DNA of 64,000 nt, taken from positions 45,689,578 to 45,753,577 of the forward strand of contig NC_084793.1 in assembly GCF_963169125.1 (NCBI RefSeq), given 5' to 3'. Position 1 is the first letter of the stretch, and every line of letters begins with the position of its first letter. Origin of the DNA: Humulus lupulus. Its lineage: Eukaryota > Streptophyta > Magnoliopsida > Rosales > Cannabaceae. Under the pieces are notes generated by a model. It ran no database searches and was not told the DNA's origin. It was given only the letters and a program-made list of their open reading frames with translations. The translations under genes were made by a program, and so were the position numbers. Below are positions 21,471 through 32,806 of the stretch, in pieces.

Positions 21471-22667
21471 TCTTCCAAAAGATCGGAATCAAGCTCGAAA
21501 GTTGATGTATCAACTTCCCCGTTACACAATTTTGGATGGAAGGCTGTACCGAAGGGGATATTCCATGCCGTTCCTCAGGTGCGTAACCCCTCCCGAAGCT
21601 AAGAAAATCATTGAAGAAATTCATGAAGGGTTCTGCGGAGATCACACCGGGGGGCATAGCCTGTCCAAGAAGATCATACGCCAAGGATATTTCTGGCCAA
21701 CCATTAAAACAGATTTTTCGAGTATGTGAAGAAATGTGACAAATGCCAGAGATTCGCCACGATACCCCGAGCCCCACCATCCGAGCTGACCATGTTGACA
21801 TCCCCATGGCCCTTCGCGGTATGGGGCATCGACCTCATGGGCTCACTCCCAACTGGCAAAGGCGGAGTGAAATATGATGTAGTCGCCGTGGATTACTTCA
21901 CAAAATGGACAGAGGTTGAACCATTGGCAACCATAACCTCGAAGAAGATCCTTGATTTCGTTGTAAAGAGCATCGTGTGTCGATACGGAGTGCCGAGAAA
22001 GATCGTGTCCGACAACGAAACCCAGTTCGATTGCGACTTGTTCACCAACTTTTGTGAAAAGAACGGTATAATAAAGAGTTTTTCATCAGTGGCTCACCCT
22101 CAAGCGAATGGCCAGGTCGAAGCTGTGAACAAAACTCTCAAGAGTTCTTTAAAGAAAAAGTTGGAGGAAGCAAAGGGATGGTGGCCCGAAGAATTGCCCC
22201 AAGTCCTTTGGGGATACAGGACCACGACTCGAACCTCAACAGGACATACCCCGTTCTCTCTAGCATACGGCTGCGAGGCAATGTTGCCCATAGAAGTCAA
22301 AATCCCAACGATCCGAACTCAGATTTACGACCAAAGTTCAAATCATACTCAGCTCGAAGAAACCCTAGACTTGATTGAAGAAAAAAGAGAAGAGGCTCAG
22401 CTGAGAAATGCTGCCTACCAGCAACGAACTACCAGATATTTCAACAAGAGGGTTCGAGATCGAAAGTTCGGAATGGGAGATCTAGTGTTAAGACGCGTAT
22501 TCTTGGAAACTCGAGATCTAGCAGCTGGAGTGCTCGGGCCGAACTGGGAAGGACCATACTAGATAGAGTCAGTCATCCGACCTGGTGTGTACAAGCTTGC
22601 GAGATTGGACGGGAGCCTAGTACCCCGAACATGGAATGGCGAACACCTTAGACCTTACTATCAGTAG
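21448..22667 (+). pseudogene. pol: Integrase of element D, two frame changes and one stop
   Basis: The zinc-finger part is in one frame (21448-21729, GDHTGGHSLSKK). CDKCQRF and the core are in another (21726-22562). Core triad: D36 (WGIDLMG), D96 (SDNETQF) and E132 (GQVEAVN), D-D35-E spacing intact; GT of the usual DNGTQF is ET here. A TAG at 22559 interrupts the C-terminal domain, which goes on to PYYQ and the stop at 22665-22667. No chromodomain. AATAAA at 22739-22744 lies about 70 nt downstream. Confidence 0.88.
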
Positions 22668-23638
22668 TGTAGGAAAAATGTTGCCTATAACCATGAGTTT
22701 CTATTTGTATTAGTTTGTTTGCCTTTTGATTACCATCAAATAAAGATTTATTTCATTCAGTATATTATCTCTGTTTATTTTTTATTTTTGCAATCTCTCT
22801 TAATTTAATAACCTATGGTCACATTCATAGGATGTTAAGGGGGCATCAACGGTAGATATACCATCAACTTAAAAAATAAAAAATATAAAGTATTTGGATA
22901 TAACCAAATACGCGAGCTTAGATAGTTCAGACCTAACCGAATTATCAAAAACATATAAAGTATTTGGATATAACCAAATACGCGAGCTTAGATAGTTCGG
23001 ACCTACCCGAATTATCAAAAACATATAAAGTATTTGGATGTAACCAGATACGCAAGCTTAGATAGTTCGGACATAACCAAATTATCAAAAAACCGAAAAC
23101 GTTTGGAGTTAACCAGATGTGCAAACTTAACAGGTTTGGAACAAACCAGCCAAAAAACTAATCGATGGTAAGTAGGAACCTAAACCTATTTCGAGATAAG
23201 TCGAGATTGAGGCTGGAATATCTTAAAGAAAAATAGTTTCGAACTCTTAACCTTGGAGCAAAAACTGAGGATGAGGAAAAATGACTAAGCAAAAAAGATA
23301 TAACCAAATCATTCACATTACATACCATATAAGTACTTTTGGGTTCATGGTTAAAGTAATATCCGACCTTGAAAAATAACGAGGTCGGAAGTGGATAATT
23401 TGAACAAACTGTGCATGAATGCATTGAGCTTCGAACCTAAATCCACAATATGTTTGTATGAATAAATAAACATAAATGACTCATCCATAAAAAATGTGCA
23501 AAATATTTCGAGCCAAGAAATGTAAAGCATATATAAGTAATATTCAAAGAAATTGTATCAGCCTCGAGGGCATAAATTAAAATAATTACAAAGATTAGGG
23601 GGACGCAGCCCCAATAGATGGTCTCCCCGAGATCAGAT
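22668..23638. other. Convergent 3' region of element D
   Basis: No gene. It holds the AATAAA at 22739, an inverted repeat CCTATG...CATAGG near 22811-22830 also found in A, the 70-bp array, and sequence up to the antisense gene's stop at 23639. Confidence 0.65.
22887..23150. repeat. 70-bp tandem hairpin array of element D
   Basis: Units start at 22887, 22957 and 23027 (exactly 70 bp) with a degenerate fourth copy from about 23097. Each unit holds the perfect inverted repeat TATTTGG-ATATAA-CCAAATA and a second one, for example TTCGG-ACCTAC-CCGAA. It corresponds in position and reverse-complement motif to the 66-bp array of A. Confidence 0.92.
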
Positions 23639-26546
23639 TTAAGGAAGAGGAGTCTCCTTGGCCTTCTCAGCATCAGCGGCACCGGATTCCTCAGGACGAA
23701 TAACATGGCTGTCCTCCTGGGCTCCCTCCGAAACAGCATCCCGAGCAGCCTTTTCCTTCTCGAGCTCCTCAGCCTCTTCCTTCTCGAGCCGAGCATTCCA
23801 CCTGTCAAGAAGAGTCGCCTCGTGAGGACCTAAGAAGCTGGTGTCCAGATCTTCATTGTAGGCCCACATTCGGTACATGGCCGAGTCAACCGCTTGTTCC
23901 TTCTTCTCTTTGTACTCAGCAAGGAGACGAGCTTTTGCATCCTCCATGATGTCAAAGGTAGCAGCCTTTTCCTCTTCAAGCTTCTTTTTGGTCTCCTGGA
24001 GCTGGGTGATCTCCTTCTTATGCTCCTCAAGTTCAGTCTTCAGCTTCCCGAGCTCGGTGGCCATGTCCTCACGTTCCTTGGCTCCTGCCTCAAGCTTCGC
24101 ATTCGCTGCCTTCAGATCATCGCTCGCTTTGAGGTGGAGATTCTTCACCTTTTGAGCATGAGACTTGCTCGAATGAATCTCGTTGTTCAACTTATAATTG
24201 AGCTGGGCGGTAAAGGCAAGAGACTGAAAAAGAAAAAGTCATCATTAACACCAAGTCTGTGTGATTATAACCAAGAAGAAGGACTATAGAAGGATACTTA
24301 CCGCGGCAGCGAGCTCGATACTCTTCTCATAGAGGACAGTGCAGTCTTGGGTATCGTTCAAGCATTGCCATTGGGGAGCTTCGAGACTGCCAAAGCTCTG
24401 GCCGATCCGGGACATAACATCTGAGACCAGCGTAGATCCATGGGACCCAGCGGCATTGTCGACCACATATGCATCCATGTGGGTGGAGACTGATAGCTTC
24501 TGAGCTCGAGAAGCAGAAGGCCTTCTAGAAGGCGGAACTAAGGATGACTGAACCACCACAGGAGGTTGGGACTCAACCATAATGGAGGGACCGACTAGCG
24601 AAGTCGGCGCCACTGCAGAGGCGACGACCTGCGAGGACGGCGCTGTTGTGGAAGCGCCGGCCTGGGAAGTCGCCGCAACGATGGAGCTTGAAACTGGTGG
24701 AGCAGGAGGAGGGGTTTTCTTGGATCTCTTGGGGCCCTTGCCCGGCCGATCAGCCTTCAGCGACCCCGCTCTGGGATGCTTGCTCCTCTTGGCGCCACCA
24801 CTTTCAATGATGTTGTCGAGGTCGGAATCCATCTTGCCTGCACAAGTCTCGACACAGAGTGAGTTAGTAAAAGAGAAACATACTAGTTGTTTCAGTATCA
24901 CAGACATAAAGTGATGATAGAAGAAACCTAACTGGAACTCTCCCCCGAGCTCAAGCTTGGGGACCATGAAATTCCCCCGTCTTCAGAGGAGGCGGGGGGA
25001 GTGCCTTCCCTATATGTGGGTGATAACCTCGAAAGGTCCCTATAATCGTTGGTCCCATAATGAACAGCTATCCCGTTCCACACCTCGTCCGTGGTATACA
25101 TGGTGTCGTACTTCCCGAGCCCACTATCAAACCTATGGACACAGTCATCTACCCAACTCCATATGTAGAAGTGGTATCTATCCTGTGGGCACGAGACTAA
25201 CCTATTGGGCCTATGTTTTAGTAAGGTGGGGGACCACATTCTCGAGGTAGGGAGGACTTTACCTTCATCCGAATCTGAGCTCGAGGCTTCATCATTAGCC
25301 TCATTCCCAGACAGCGGACTCCTCAGGCAAACTGGAAGTGGCGGCCTCGTTTCTCTCCTTGAAGGAAGGGTGCCTGTGGGCAGGGGCACCTGCTCCCAAT
25401 GTTCGTATTTTTTATTGGACCAGTCAAAGGTGGACTGGTCCTCCCCCAAAAGTCCGCACTTTCAGAGCTTATCCTCGTGTAAAAGGTATAAGAGAGACCT
25501 CCTGCCATGTGGGAGTTGGAGCAGGGTCTCTCTATGCTCCTTCATTGTCTCGTCAGGAGTGGGACGCTGAAAATTGGCTGAAAGACAACATATTTCTACT
25601 AAGTACGGATCTAAGAGCTAAAATCTCGAGCACAGAAATAAAGATAACAAGAATACTTACGAATCCGCCTGAACGAATAGTGTCGAGACGGGGACAGGCC
25701 GTCCGTCCAGAAGAAGACCCTTTTGAAATCAGGCGGATGATTGGGAAGATCTTCAAAGACCTTCTTCTCCTTGGGATAGCTCGAGAGATAATAGAAGCCA
25801 TCCCCTCCCCGAGCTCGGGAGGGGTTACTTTTCAGACAAAAGAGATACAAAATCTCTTGAGGCGAAGGTCCTTTCCACCCCATCTCGTGGTATAAGGACC
25901 TCAAGGCAGACAACACCCTGTAAGAATTGGTGTTGAGTTGGAACGGAGCCAACCCAACGAAATCCGTGAAGTCTTTGAAAAAATACTTCAAGGGCAACAG
26001 TGCTCCTGCCCTCATGTGTTCCTGGCTCCAGGCCGCGTATTTCACATTGGCGTCGCGGCCCCCAGGGGCGAAGCAGCTTCGTTCATGGTCGACCGGAGCT
26101 CGACACTTCAAGGAGCCTGACAGGCTAAGGCCGTGGAAAGCCAGGATGTCAGTTATATGACTAGTTATGGTAACCGAGCTCCAATAGTGCTCGGCCTCAA
26201 ACATTTCTCTCCTCGGCTGCGAAGAAGAAGGTTCCCCCATCAGTGAAAATTTGAGCTCTCCTGGATGGTATGCGACAGTAACCTTTAATGCAGGATCAAG
26301 AGGAATCGGCCTAGGTCCTGAATTGGATTCCGGATAGAGGGCCTCCCAAAGAACTCTCCTTTTCCCCTCTATGACCTCGTCTATCTGGCGGCGGTAGTGA
26401 GCTCGAATGTCCTCTTGCTCGCGCGCAAGCTCGTATTCTCTTATCCGGCGTTGATTCTGGGCGAACAGCGATTCTGGGCTCGGAGATTTTGGCTCGTAAG
26501 GGATTGCCATCAACGACCCCCACCGTCTTTCCAGATTCTGTGACAT
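23639..26546 (-). CDS. Spliced antisense gene of Tat element D (gypsy-type transposon domain, coiled coil)
   Basis: Gene model on the minus strand: exons 26546-25661, 25577-24933, 24837-24302, 24223-23639. Introns start GT and end AG (donors GTAAGT, GTTAGG, GTAAGT; acceptors TTTCAG, GTGCAG, TTTCAG) and keep one reading frame across all junctions (phases 1, 1, 0), about 880 codons. One stop, TGA near 25454 after HEDKL, interrupts exon 2, where A has CGA (Arg). Exon 1 (residues about 175-290) resembles the plant 'putative gypsy type transposon' domain (VGLAPFQLNTNSYRVLSALR, EILYLFCLKSN, VFFWTDGL). Exon 3 is basic then Pro/Ser-rich. Exon 4 is a Glu/Lys/Ala coiled coil (about 24150-23750). A UTR intron precedes the ATG. 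Function unknown; it could be a captured or regulatory gene. Confidence 0.8.
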
Positions 26547-27060
26547 CTAGCGAGAAAGAAAAAATGGTGAGGGCCATGCATGCAAGAGTTTCGAGCTCGA
26601 GATTACGAGCTCGGGGTTAAGGAACAAAACAAGCTATATATTAAGGCCCTTATTAAAGAGTCAGGACGTGCGTTCCACGGGAAAGGAAGGAGAGTGGAAT
26701 TTTTTTTGAAAATCCCGAAAGTCAAGGGAAAAAAGAGTGGCGGTTAACCAGAAAAGGCAGCCTTGGGTTTCGTGCATTTGTCAAGGCCCATGTTTTTTAC
26801 CCGAAATCTTGGTGCACAAGAAAAGTCTCTTAAAATTTTAAAACCCAGAAAACAGGAACCTTGTTCAAACATCAAAACTGGGTATGAACCAGTGATGCAA
26901 ATTCTGTGTTGGGAGTAAAAAAAAACAACAACACAAGAGCCTATCAGATAGAAATCTCCTATCGTATTATGCTAAGGATGTAAACTAGTACATACACATA
27001 TACAGCAAGAACAACATGAACAAAAAATGACAAAATGGAAAACGAAGATTGCATACTTAC
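26547..27060 (-). other. 5'-UTR intron of the antisense gene, element D
   Basis: Donor GTAAGT (27060-27055) follows ATTATTGT; the acceptor CTAG ends at 26547, immediately before the ATG. Element A has the same arrangement (1820-2308, donor after TTTCATTGT), and B has a CAG directly before its ATG at 44493. Length here 514 nt. Confidence 0.65.
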
Positions 27061-27526
27061 ACAATAATGGCGTTTGCAGAGAGATCGTTGATTGAAGGAG
27101 AGGTTGCAAATAAGAACTCACAGACTCGAACAGACCAGGGTTTCTTTGTTTCTTTGGCTGAGAAAACATGCACGGGGTAGAAGCTTTATAGGAAGGTTTC
27201 TGGTTATGTTTTTCCTTTTTTCTTGCTCCTGGTGAACGAAGGTAAAAAAGAAGATGAAGAGTGGGGTCTCATATATATAGATGGAAAAAGGGGGATTAAT
27301 CCAGGGTGTTGAATGAAATCCTTGCTAGATCCAACGGATGGGGATCAATGACAAGATGGCGCCGAAAATGTGGCAGACGGATGATCGTGGGCATGTTTTC
27401 AAGGTACTCAAGTACCAAAAATGAGCAATACCCAGCTGACGTGTGTCCATTTTCAAAAGTGTATGACGATACAGTTCTAAAAAAAAAGTAGTTCAAAAGT
27501 TTCCTTCTCTTAGGATTCGAACAAAT
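27061..27526 (-). promoter_or_regulatory. Antisense-gene promoter of element D
   Basis: TATA-like CTATATATAT (27280-27271, minus) lies about 95 nt before the start codon of the leader's conserved block and about 210 nt before the UTR splice donor. The block up to the polypurine tract is recognisably conserved with element A 1351-1610. Confidence 0.6.
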
Positions 27527-27544
27527 ACTTTTGAGGGGGCAAGA
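27527..27544 (+). other. Polypurine tract of element D
   Basis: CTTTTGAGGGGGCAAGA directly precedes the 3' LTR and matches that of element A. Confidence 0.88.
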
Positions 27545-28337
27545 TGTTATACCCAGATTTCAAGCTATGTAAAATATGACCTCGAAAGGTGGATTCGCAG
27601 CAAGTGGGCTCATAAGGTTTGAAGTATGCTCCAGGATTGAATATCGAGCCTGCAAGTCATAGACGACCTCGAGTATGGTGACCTCGAAGTATTCATGACC
27701 TCGAAAGGTAGCTCCGGAAACGCATCCATCCTCAAGGATGACCTCGGACCAGGGGTCCTGAGCTCAATGCACATACGATCTCGAAAGCCATGTGACCTCG
27801 GGAGATGTCTCTAGCTCAAAAGATGACGGGAAACCTGGGAAGCTAAAGCCTTGGAGATATATGATAACCACCTTGAATATCTATAAGTGTTGTCCATACA
27901 AGATGTAATCCTCATTTATTACTGTAAATCCCCTAGAATCGTGGGATATTATTTGGTCAGTTATATGTCCCCTGGTCTTCAGGGGACGTTTCCTTTTATA
28001 TATGATTATAGGCATTTAAAGCCATTAATTTTATTCACAAAAAGAGTAACTACCCAAAATATGTGGGATAGTATTCTGCAGCCTTCTCTATAAATAGAGG
28101 GGTCATGCACCATTGTAATGGACGGAAATTCTGAACCTTGAGAGAAAACTCTGAAGAATTCACGCTGAAGAATTTTAAGAGATAATCTTGAGTTTAATAA
28201 CAGAGACTCGTGGACTAGGCAGATTTAACTGCTGAACCACGTAAAAATCGTGTGTTTGTGTTGTCGTATTTAATTGGCCATTATCAGTTATTGTTTACGT
28301 GCTCTTCTTTCACTGCTGACGAAAAACGGCATCAACA
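27545..28337 (+). repeat. 3' LTR of Tat element D
   Basis: 793 bp, same length as the 5' LTR. TATA box at about 28089-28096. Differences from the 5' LTR are mostly C/T and G/A, in line with decay of methylated cytosines. Confidence 0.97.
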
Positions 28338-28342
28338 CATGT

Positions 28343-28841
28343 GTATCCTTACTGACACTTAATAGCCAAAAGTGCTAAGATGCAATGAAAATGTAACGTT
28401 TGAGATTTTGCCACCAAATTTTTTGATTGATGGTATATGTGCAACAAACTTAAAAGATTGAGAGATTATGCCTCCAATAACCCTTTAGAAATTGATGTTT
28501 ATGGAAAAAAAATTCTCTATAAATTTACGATAAAAATAAAATTATGCGATAATTATATTTTCTTTAATTTTGAAGATTTTTTTTTTCATTTTTTTCTAGT
28601 TTTTTTCCTCCTATTATCTCTCTCTCTTTTCTTACTCCCATTTTTTCATTTCTTTCCTATTTTTTCCTTCATCTTTTTTTTTTCTTTTCTTTTTTTTTTC
28701 CTTCCATTTTTCTTCTTTTTTCCACTTATTCTATTCTCCTTCCATTTTCTCTATTATTTTTTTCCTCCATTTTTTTCACATATATAATATATATTTTAAT
28801 ATTATATCTTTATTTTATTATTTATTGAAATTTGCAGTTCT
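28343..28841. other. Spacer between element D and LTR E, with polypyrimidine tract
   Basis: No gene. From about 28565 to 28790 the plus strand is almost only T and C (TTTTTTCC, CTCTCTCT runs). The open frame through it encodes Phe/Leu/Ser low-complexity sequence and is not a gene. Confidence 0.7.
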
Positions 28842-29207
28842 TGATTGACTTTTTCGTCAACTACTAAAATAATAAAAGGCTTAAGAAAAAATAAGATTAA
28901 ACACCAGGTTTTACGTGGTTTAGACTATTAATTAGCCTTAGTGTACAAGTCACTTATATTGAAGATGAATAACTTGCATATCTTAAGTTCTCTTAGAATT
29001 CACGCAGCGTTTGTGCTCACTCTGAAAGATGAGGACCCTTTACAAGTAATGCCCTAGACGGCTGAGGAGATTAAGTTCATTAATTCGAGCTGATTATAAT
29101 TACTACTCTCATAATGGGATTCATTATTACATAAATGGAGATTTCCTATATTAAATAGGCTGGTGAGTCTGATTAGATATTTGATGGGCCCAATACGTAT
29201 GAGGATG

Positions 29208-30990
29208 CAGGCCCGGCTTAAGGGTGGGTGCGGGGAAAAGGCCCAAGGCCCTTCACCTTGACGAGGCCCCCAAAATTAAAATAATATATTATATATATGT
29301 ACAACATAATAGAATGATAATAAATATAAATTAAGACAACTAATAACATCTAACTGCATTAGCACGATTGGTAAGTGGAGTACTATTTTTCGCGCATTAC
29401 TTTTTAAAAACATAGATAGAGAATATATATTTACATAGTCAATTTAGATGTGTAGATAACAGGAATTCTTATATTTTTGAGATATTTTACAATAATAATT
29501 ATTAAAAATAATAAATAATTAAACAAATTAAAATATGATATTTTTGAAATACTTTACTATGATAATTATTTAAAAATAATAAATAATTAAAAAAATTAAA
29601 ATAAGATATATTTGAGATATTTTATAATGATAATTATTTTAAAATAATAAAATCATACGTTTTATAACTTAAATAAAATTTAATTAAACTTAAACTCACC
29701 TATTAGAATAATATCATATTAAACATATAATATAATCTACTGTCAATTAGCAACAATTTTTTTTTTTAAAAATCTAGCAAGAAACTTAAATTTAAAATCC
29801 ACGTATAATATTTAATATTACTTTTGTTGACGCGGTTCTTCGCCAACAGGTAATTAAGAAAAGAAGAGAAAGGGATTAGTGCTTATATTAAACCGAAATA
29901 GATGAATGATCTTAGAAATGAGGTGGTGACACAAAATACGTTTTTGAGTGGTTCAAAGGTTAAAATCCTTCTACTCCACTAGTCAGTATTATTGCTATAT
30001 ACTGGATATTTGATTACAAGGTATTTCTTACAAGAGAGAATCCAACCTCTATTAACTCCCAAGGTTTCCATATTTATAGGAGAAGGCACCTGGGAGTTGG
30101 TAAGAAGGTTATCCCGTGACCTTCTTACCTATCGTATCAACTCTGTGACATTCATGATTAATTCCTAAACCTGACACATAAGTGTGGTCAAATCAATAGG
30201 TAAGGGGATAATGGGCCGCACGGCCCACCCCAGCCGTGGGTGTCTGAATATGCACGTTCACGCTACGTGTCCGAGAAGTCAGGGATATATCAGACACGTG
30301 ATGTCTGATATATGCACGTTTACCTTGCGTGGTTGACTTTATAAGAGGTCATAACCTCCAACTCTAGCTTGTACCACGATCTGGATACTGCACTCGACCT
30401 GTGGCCTTCAGAGTCCAGACCCAACCCTTAGGCAATCTTGGCGAACCCTTAGGTTACCTCGAGCTAAAGAGGTAGGACCTTACGATGGAAACTCCGGTCT
30501 TGGGGACGTGCACGTGGTAATCATGATTAGGCTGCATCTTAGCTCGCTAATCAGCCCGTGGGAAAACCAGGGCGTACAACTTTAAACATATAATATATAA
30601 TCTCTTGTTGTCACTCTCAAATTCAAAAACTAGAACAAACATAAACAAACAAAAATAAATAAATTATTTAATTAAAATAAGATATTTATTTGAAATTTAT
30701 ATGACATTAATATAAATTTAATAAAAATAATTAATAAATTTTATAAATAAAACTAAGCAAACGTGCATATTTCACATTGCTTTTATCTAGTATATATATA
30801 TATTTAGTCAACTAAGTTTCAGTTGAACATGTTAGTATAAGTTGTGAGAACAAATTTGCCTTCCAAAAGCGTTCAAGTTCTAAATTCTAACCTTGCTAAA
30901 GATAAATTATTATTTCTTTCATTAATATTAATTTTTTAGGCTCGTTTTTAAGTTTTTCCCCAGGCCCATCGACACCTTGAGACGACCCTG
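29208..30990. mobile_element. Non-autonomous hAT transposon
   Basis: Perfect 8-bp target duplication TGAGGATG (29200-29207 and 30991-30998), the length typical of hAT. The ends begin CAGGCCCGGCTTAAGG and, reverse-complemented, CAGGGTCGTCTCAAGG: 12 of 16 match and both start CAGG. About 1024 bp without its nested solo LTR; no transposase frame. Subterminal GGCCC-rich segments are present at 29210-29275 and near 30960. Confidence 0.9.
29825..30578 (-). repeat. Solo LTR, Tat type, inside the hAT element
   Basis: Begins TGTTGACGCG and ends GGCGTACA on the plus strand, with perfect 5-bp duplication ACTTT (29820-29824 and 30579-30583). 754 bp, TATTTATAG (reverse TATA) near 30070. No internal domain, so it arose by LTR-LTR recombination. 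It gives the inner level of a three-level nest. Confidence 0.92.
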
Positions 30991-31197
30991 TGAGGATGTC
31001 AAGCCCACTACTTTATTGGAAAAGTGCCCTTGACACTGTCAGGGTGGTAGCTGCACGTTCTCCCATTTCAAGCAGTGTCGTGAGACATCTGTTTAGCTGC
31101 TTGTACGAAACCGACACCACGATCTCTGCATCCACTAGATGTTAGACATGTGTCTGTGTTCTAGAGTGCCTCTTTGGCTGACACTTGGCAATTGTCA

Positions 31198-32103
31198 TCC
31201 TCCCCCGAAGGAGGTCATTTGGTATTTTGATGAGATAGTCACGGCTCGAGGGGCTCTAGAGGATCACCTTTCGACTAGATCCTCAGGAGGTAATGACCGT
31301 TAATGACATACTCCTCCTCTAGTGACAAAAATGACGAGAACTAGACTTGAGCTCCCGAGGAAGGCTAAACAACGTAGTAATTTATGCCACGTGTCAAATG
31401 CTGAAAACTGATGGGGTTGATTTATGTTACTTTTCAGTCTTAGTTTTTTTAAAGTCTTATTGTTATTTTTATATTTTTAGTTCTTTTTATGTGTGGTTGT
31501 TGTATTTTTTAGGTTTTCATATGTTATATGTATATTTGAGAAAAATTTCAAAATTTATTTGAAATATTATCTTCACTCAAAAGAAAAACAATAGAAAATA
31601 TTTATTTCAATGGATTGGAGAAGATTAAGGAGAATTCAAACTTAATTTGTTGAAAAAATCTTAGATATTTTGAATCTGAGATAGTTTCATTATTTTGACC
31701 ATATCTCCCTACTCACATATTCTAGATTAAGCCTTACAAAAACGTGTTTCACAAGAAAAGTCAAATTCGGGCATTTACTAGGTGATATTTGACATACAAG
31801 AATACACATCCTATAGATACAAGATTTGAAATTCAAATGAAGATATTTTGGAGCATCATCAAGTGACAAGTGGAAAGATCTACAAATTTATTTTCACAAC
31901 CTTAACACTATAAAAAAATGCTTTGTATTATTTTAGGGACTTCTTTTCTATTCACTTCTCTTTTATTCTCTTTCTGTGAGCTCTAATATGATGTTTATGG
32001 TTTCCTTTATGATTATGAACTAATTTTCTTTTCTAGGGTTTTAATATAGTCACTTGAATCTCTATTATTTTCTATGAGGATTTTATGATTTCTTCTTCAT
32101 CTT
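31198..32103. other. Element E internal start, then old LTR-like AT-rich sequence
   Basis: 31198-31211 is the polypurine tract of E. About 31240-31400 resembles the LTR of element B (CTCAGGAGGTAATG... compared with CTCGGGCAGTAACATG...). 31400-32103 is AT-rich with features of an Athila-like LTR (TTTCTAGGGTTTTAATATAG near 32033) but no partner was found. No gene. Confidence 0.45.
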
Positions 32104-32806
32104 TGTTGACCAGCATTTTGGTCAACGACACTGAGTCAATATGAGCCAAAGTAAATAATTTAAAGAGCTAAAATCAATTAAAATGACACAAGAAATTTAT
32201 AGTGGTTCGACCCCAAGAGTTGGTAATGACCTACGTCCACTTGCACTTTTATTAATCAAGAAATTGTCAGACTCAAGATCAAGAAGAACAATGTTCATAT
32301 GAGTTTCCTAATCCTGAGAGAAAATACAATCAATAGGGAATTTGTATGTAAAGTGCGCTTCAGAAAATAATGATTGTGATAGGTCTCTATTTATAGAGTC
32401 TCTTAATGGGTTATGGGCCCTACACGTGTAGTGTGAGTTTGTTACAACTAATTACATATTCAAAATAATAGAAAAATACATTCAAATATCACTTACATAA
32501 ATATCTTGTGATATTTTATGATATCTCGTGAAATCCGGATCATTCTGTTAGAATGACTTGTCTATCGAGCAGGTCTCCAATTGAGCAACTTCATAAGGTG
32601 ACTAAGCCTTCGACCAACATCCTTCCTTTCGAGCAGCAAGCTTCATGGGACCTCAGTCCTTTGTAAGATAGAAAACTACCTTTACAATGATGAAGTCTAC
32701 TCGAGCAGCTAACTTATCTCGACCAACTCTTGGGAGTTTCGATGTCGTTTACTACCATGTATCCTCGTCAAACGCCATGTCACCATGTCTAATTTTGGGT
32801 TAAACA
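32104..32806 (-). repeat. 3' LTR of Tat element C
   Basis: Plus-strand start TGTTGACC, end GGGTTAAACA. The terminal inverted repeat GTTGACC...GGTCAAC is perfect. A reverse TATA box CTATTTATAGAG lies near 32387. A polypurine tract (minus AAACTTGGGAGGCAAA) follows at 32807-32822. 703 bp. Confidence 0.8.

Larger units (their letters stand above)
15617..28337 (+). mobile_element. Tat-lineage Ty3/gypsy retrotransposon D (youngest, structurally complete)
   Basis: LTRs at 15617-16409 and 27545-28337 are equally long (793 bp) and differ at about 18 positions by hand count (about 2.3 percent), mostly transitions. Target duplication CATGT is perfect (15612-15616 and 28338-28342). Order: LTR, PBS, gag, protease, RT, RNase H, integrase, hairpin array, antisense gene, polypurine tract, LTR. 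Length 12.7 kb. At usual plant retrotransposon rates the LTR divergence means roughly one million years. Frameshifts and stops in gag and pol make this copy non-autonomous, but all catalytic motifs are present. Confidence 0.97.
28842..31197 (-). repeat. 3' LTR of Tat element E, split by a hAT element
   Basis: Plus-strand start TGATTGACTTTTTCGTCAAC and end GGCAATTGTCA; a polypurine tract (minus CTTCGGGGGAGGA) follows at 31198-31211. Without the hAT insertion and its duplication it would be about 565 bp. The terminal TTGAC...GTCAA inverted repeat matches other Tat LTRs in the window. The rest of element E was not found. Confidence 0.75.

Noticed and set aside
22887..23150. CRISPR-like look of the repeat array
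   Set aside because: Units are contiguous tandem repeats without unique spacers, inside a plant retrotransposon.
24190..24190. TTG start for the last exon of the antisense gene in D
   Set aside because: A plant gene would not start here; the coding frame continues upstream through an acceptor at 24224, so this is an internal exon.
28437..28787. 116-codon open frame rich in Phe and Leu
   Set aside because: It lies in a T/C-only tract; the open frame follows from composition. No domain or homologue is visible.
30720..30800. Second Helitron-like end (CTAGTA) in the hAT element
   Set aside because: CTAGT is followed by A, not T, and the stem is poor; the hAT ends and duplication explain the interval.
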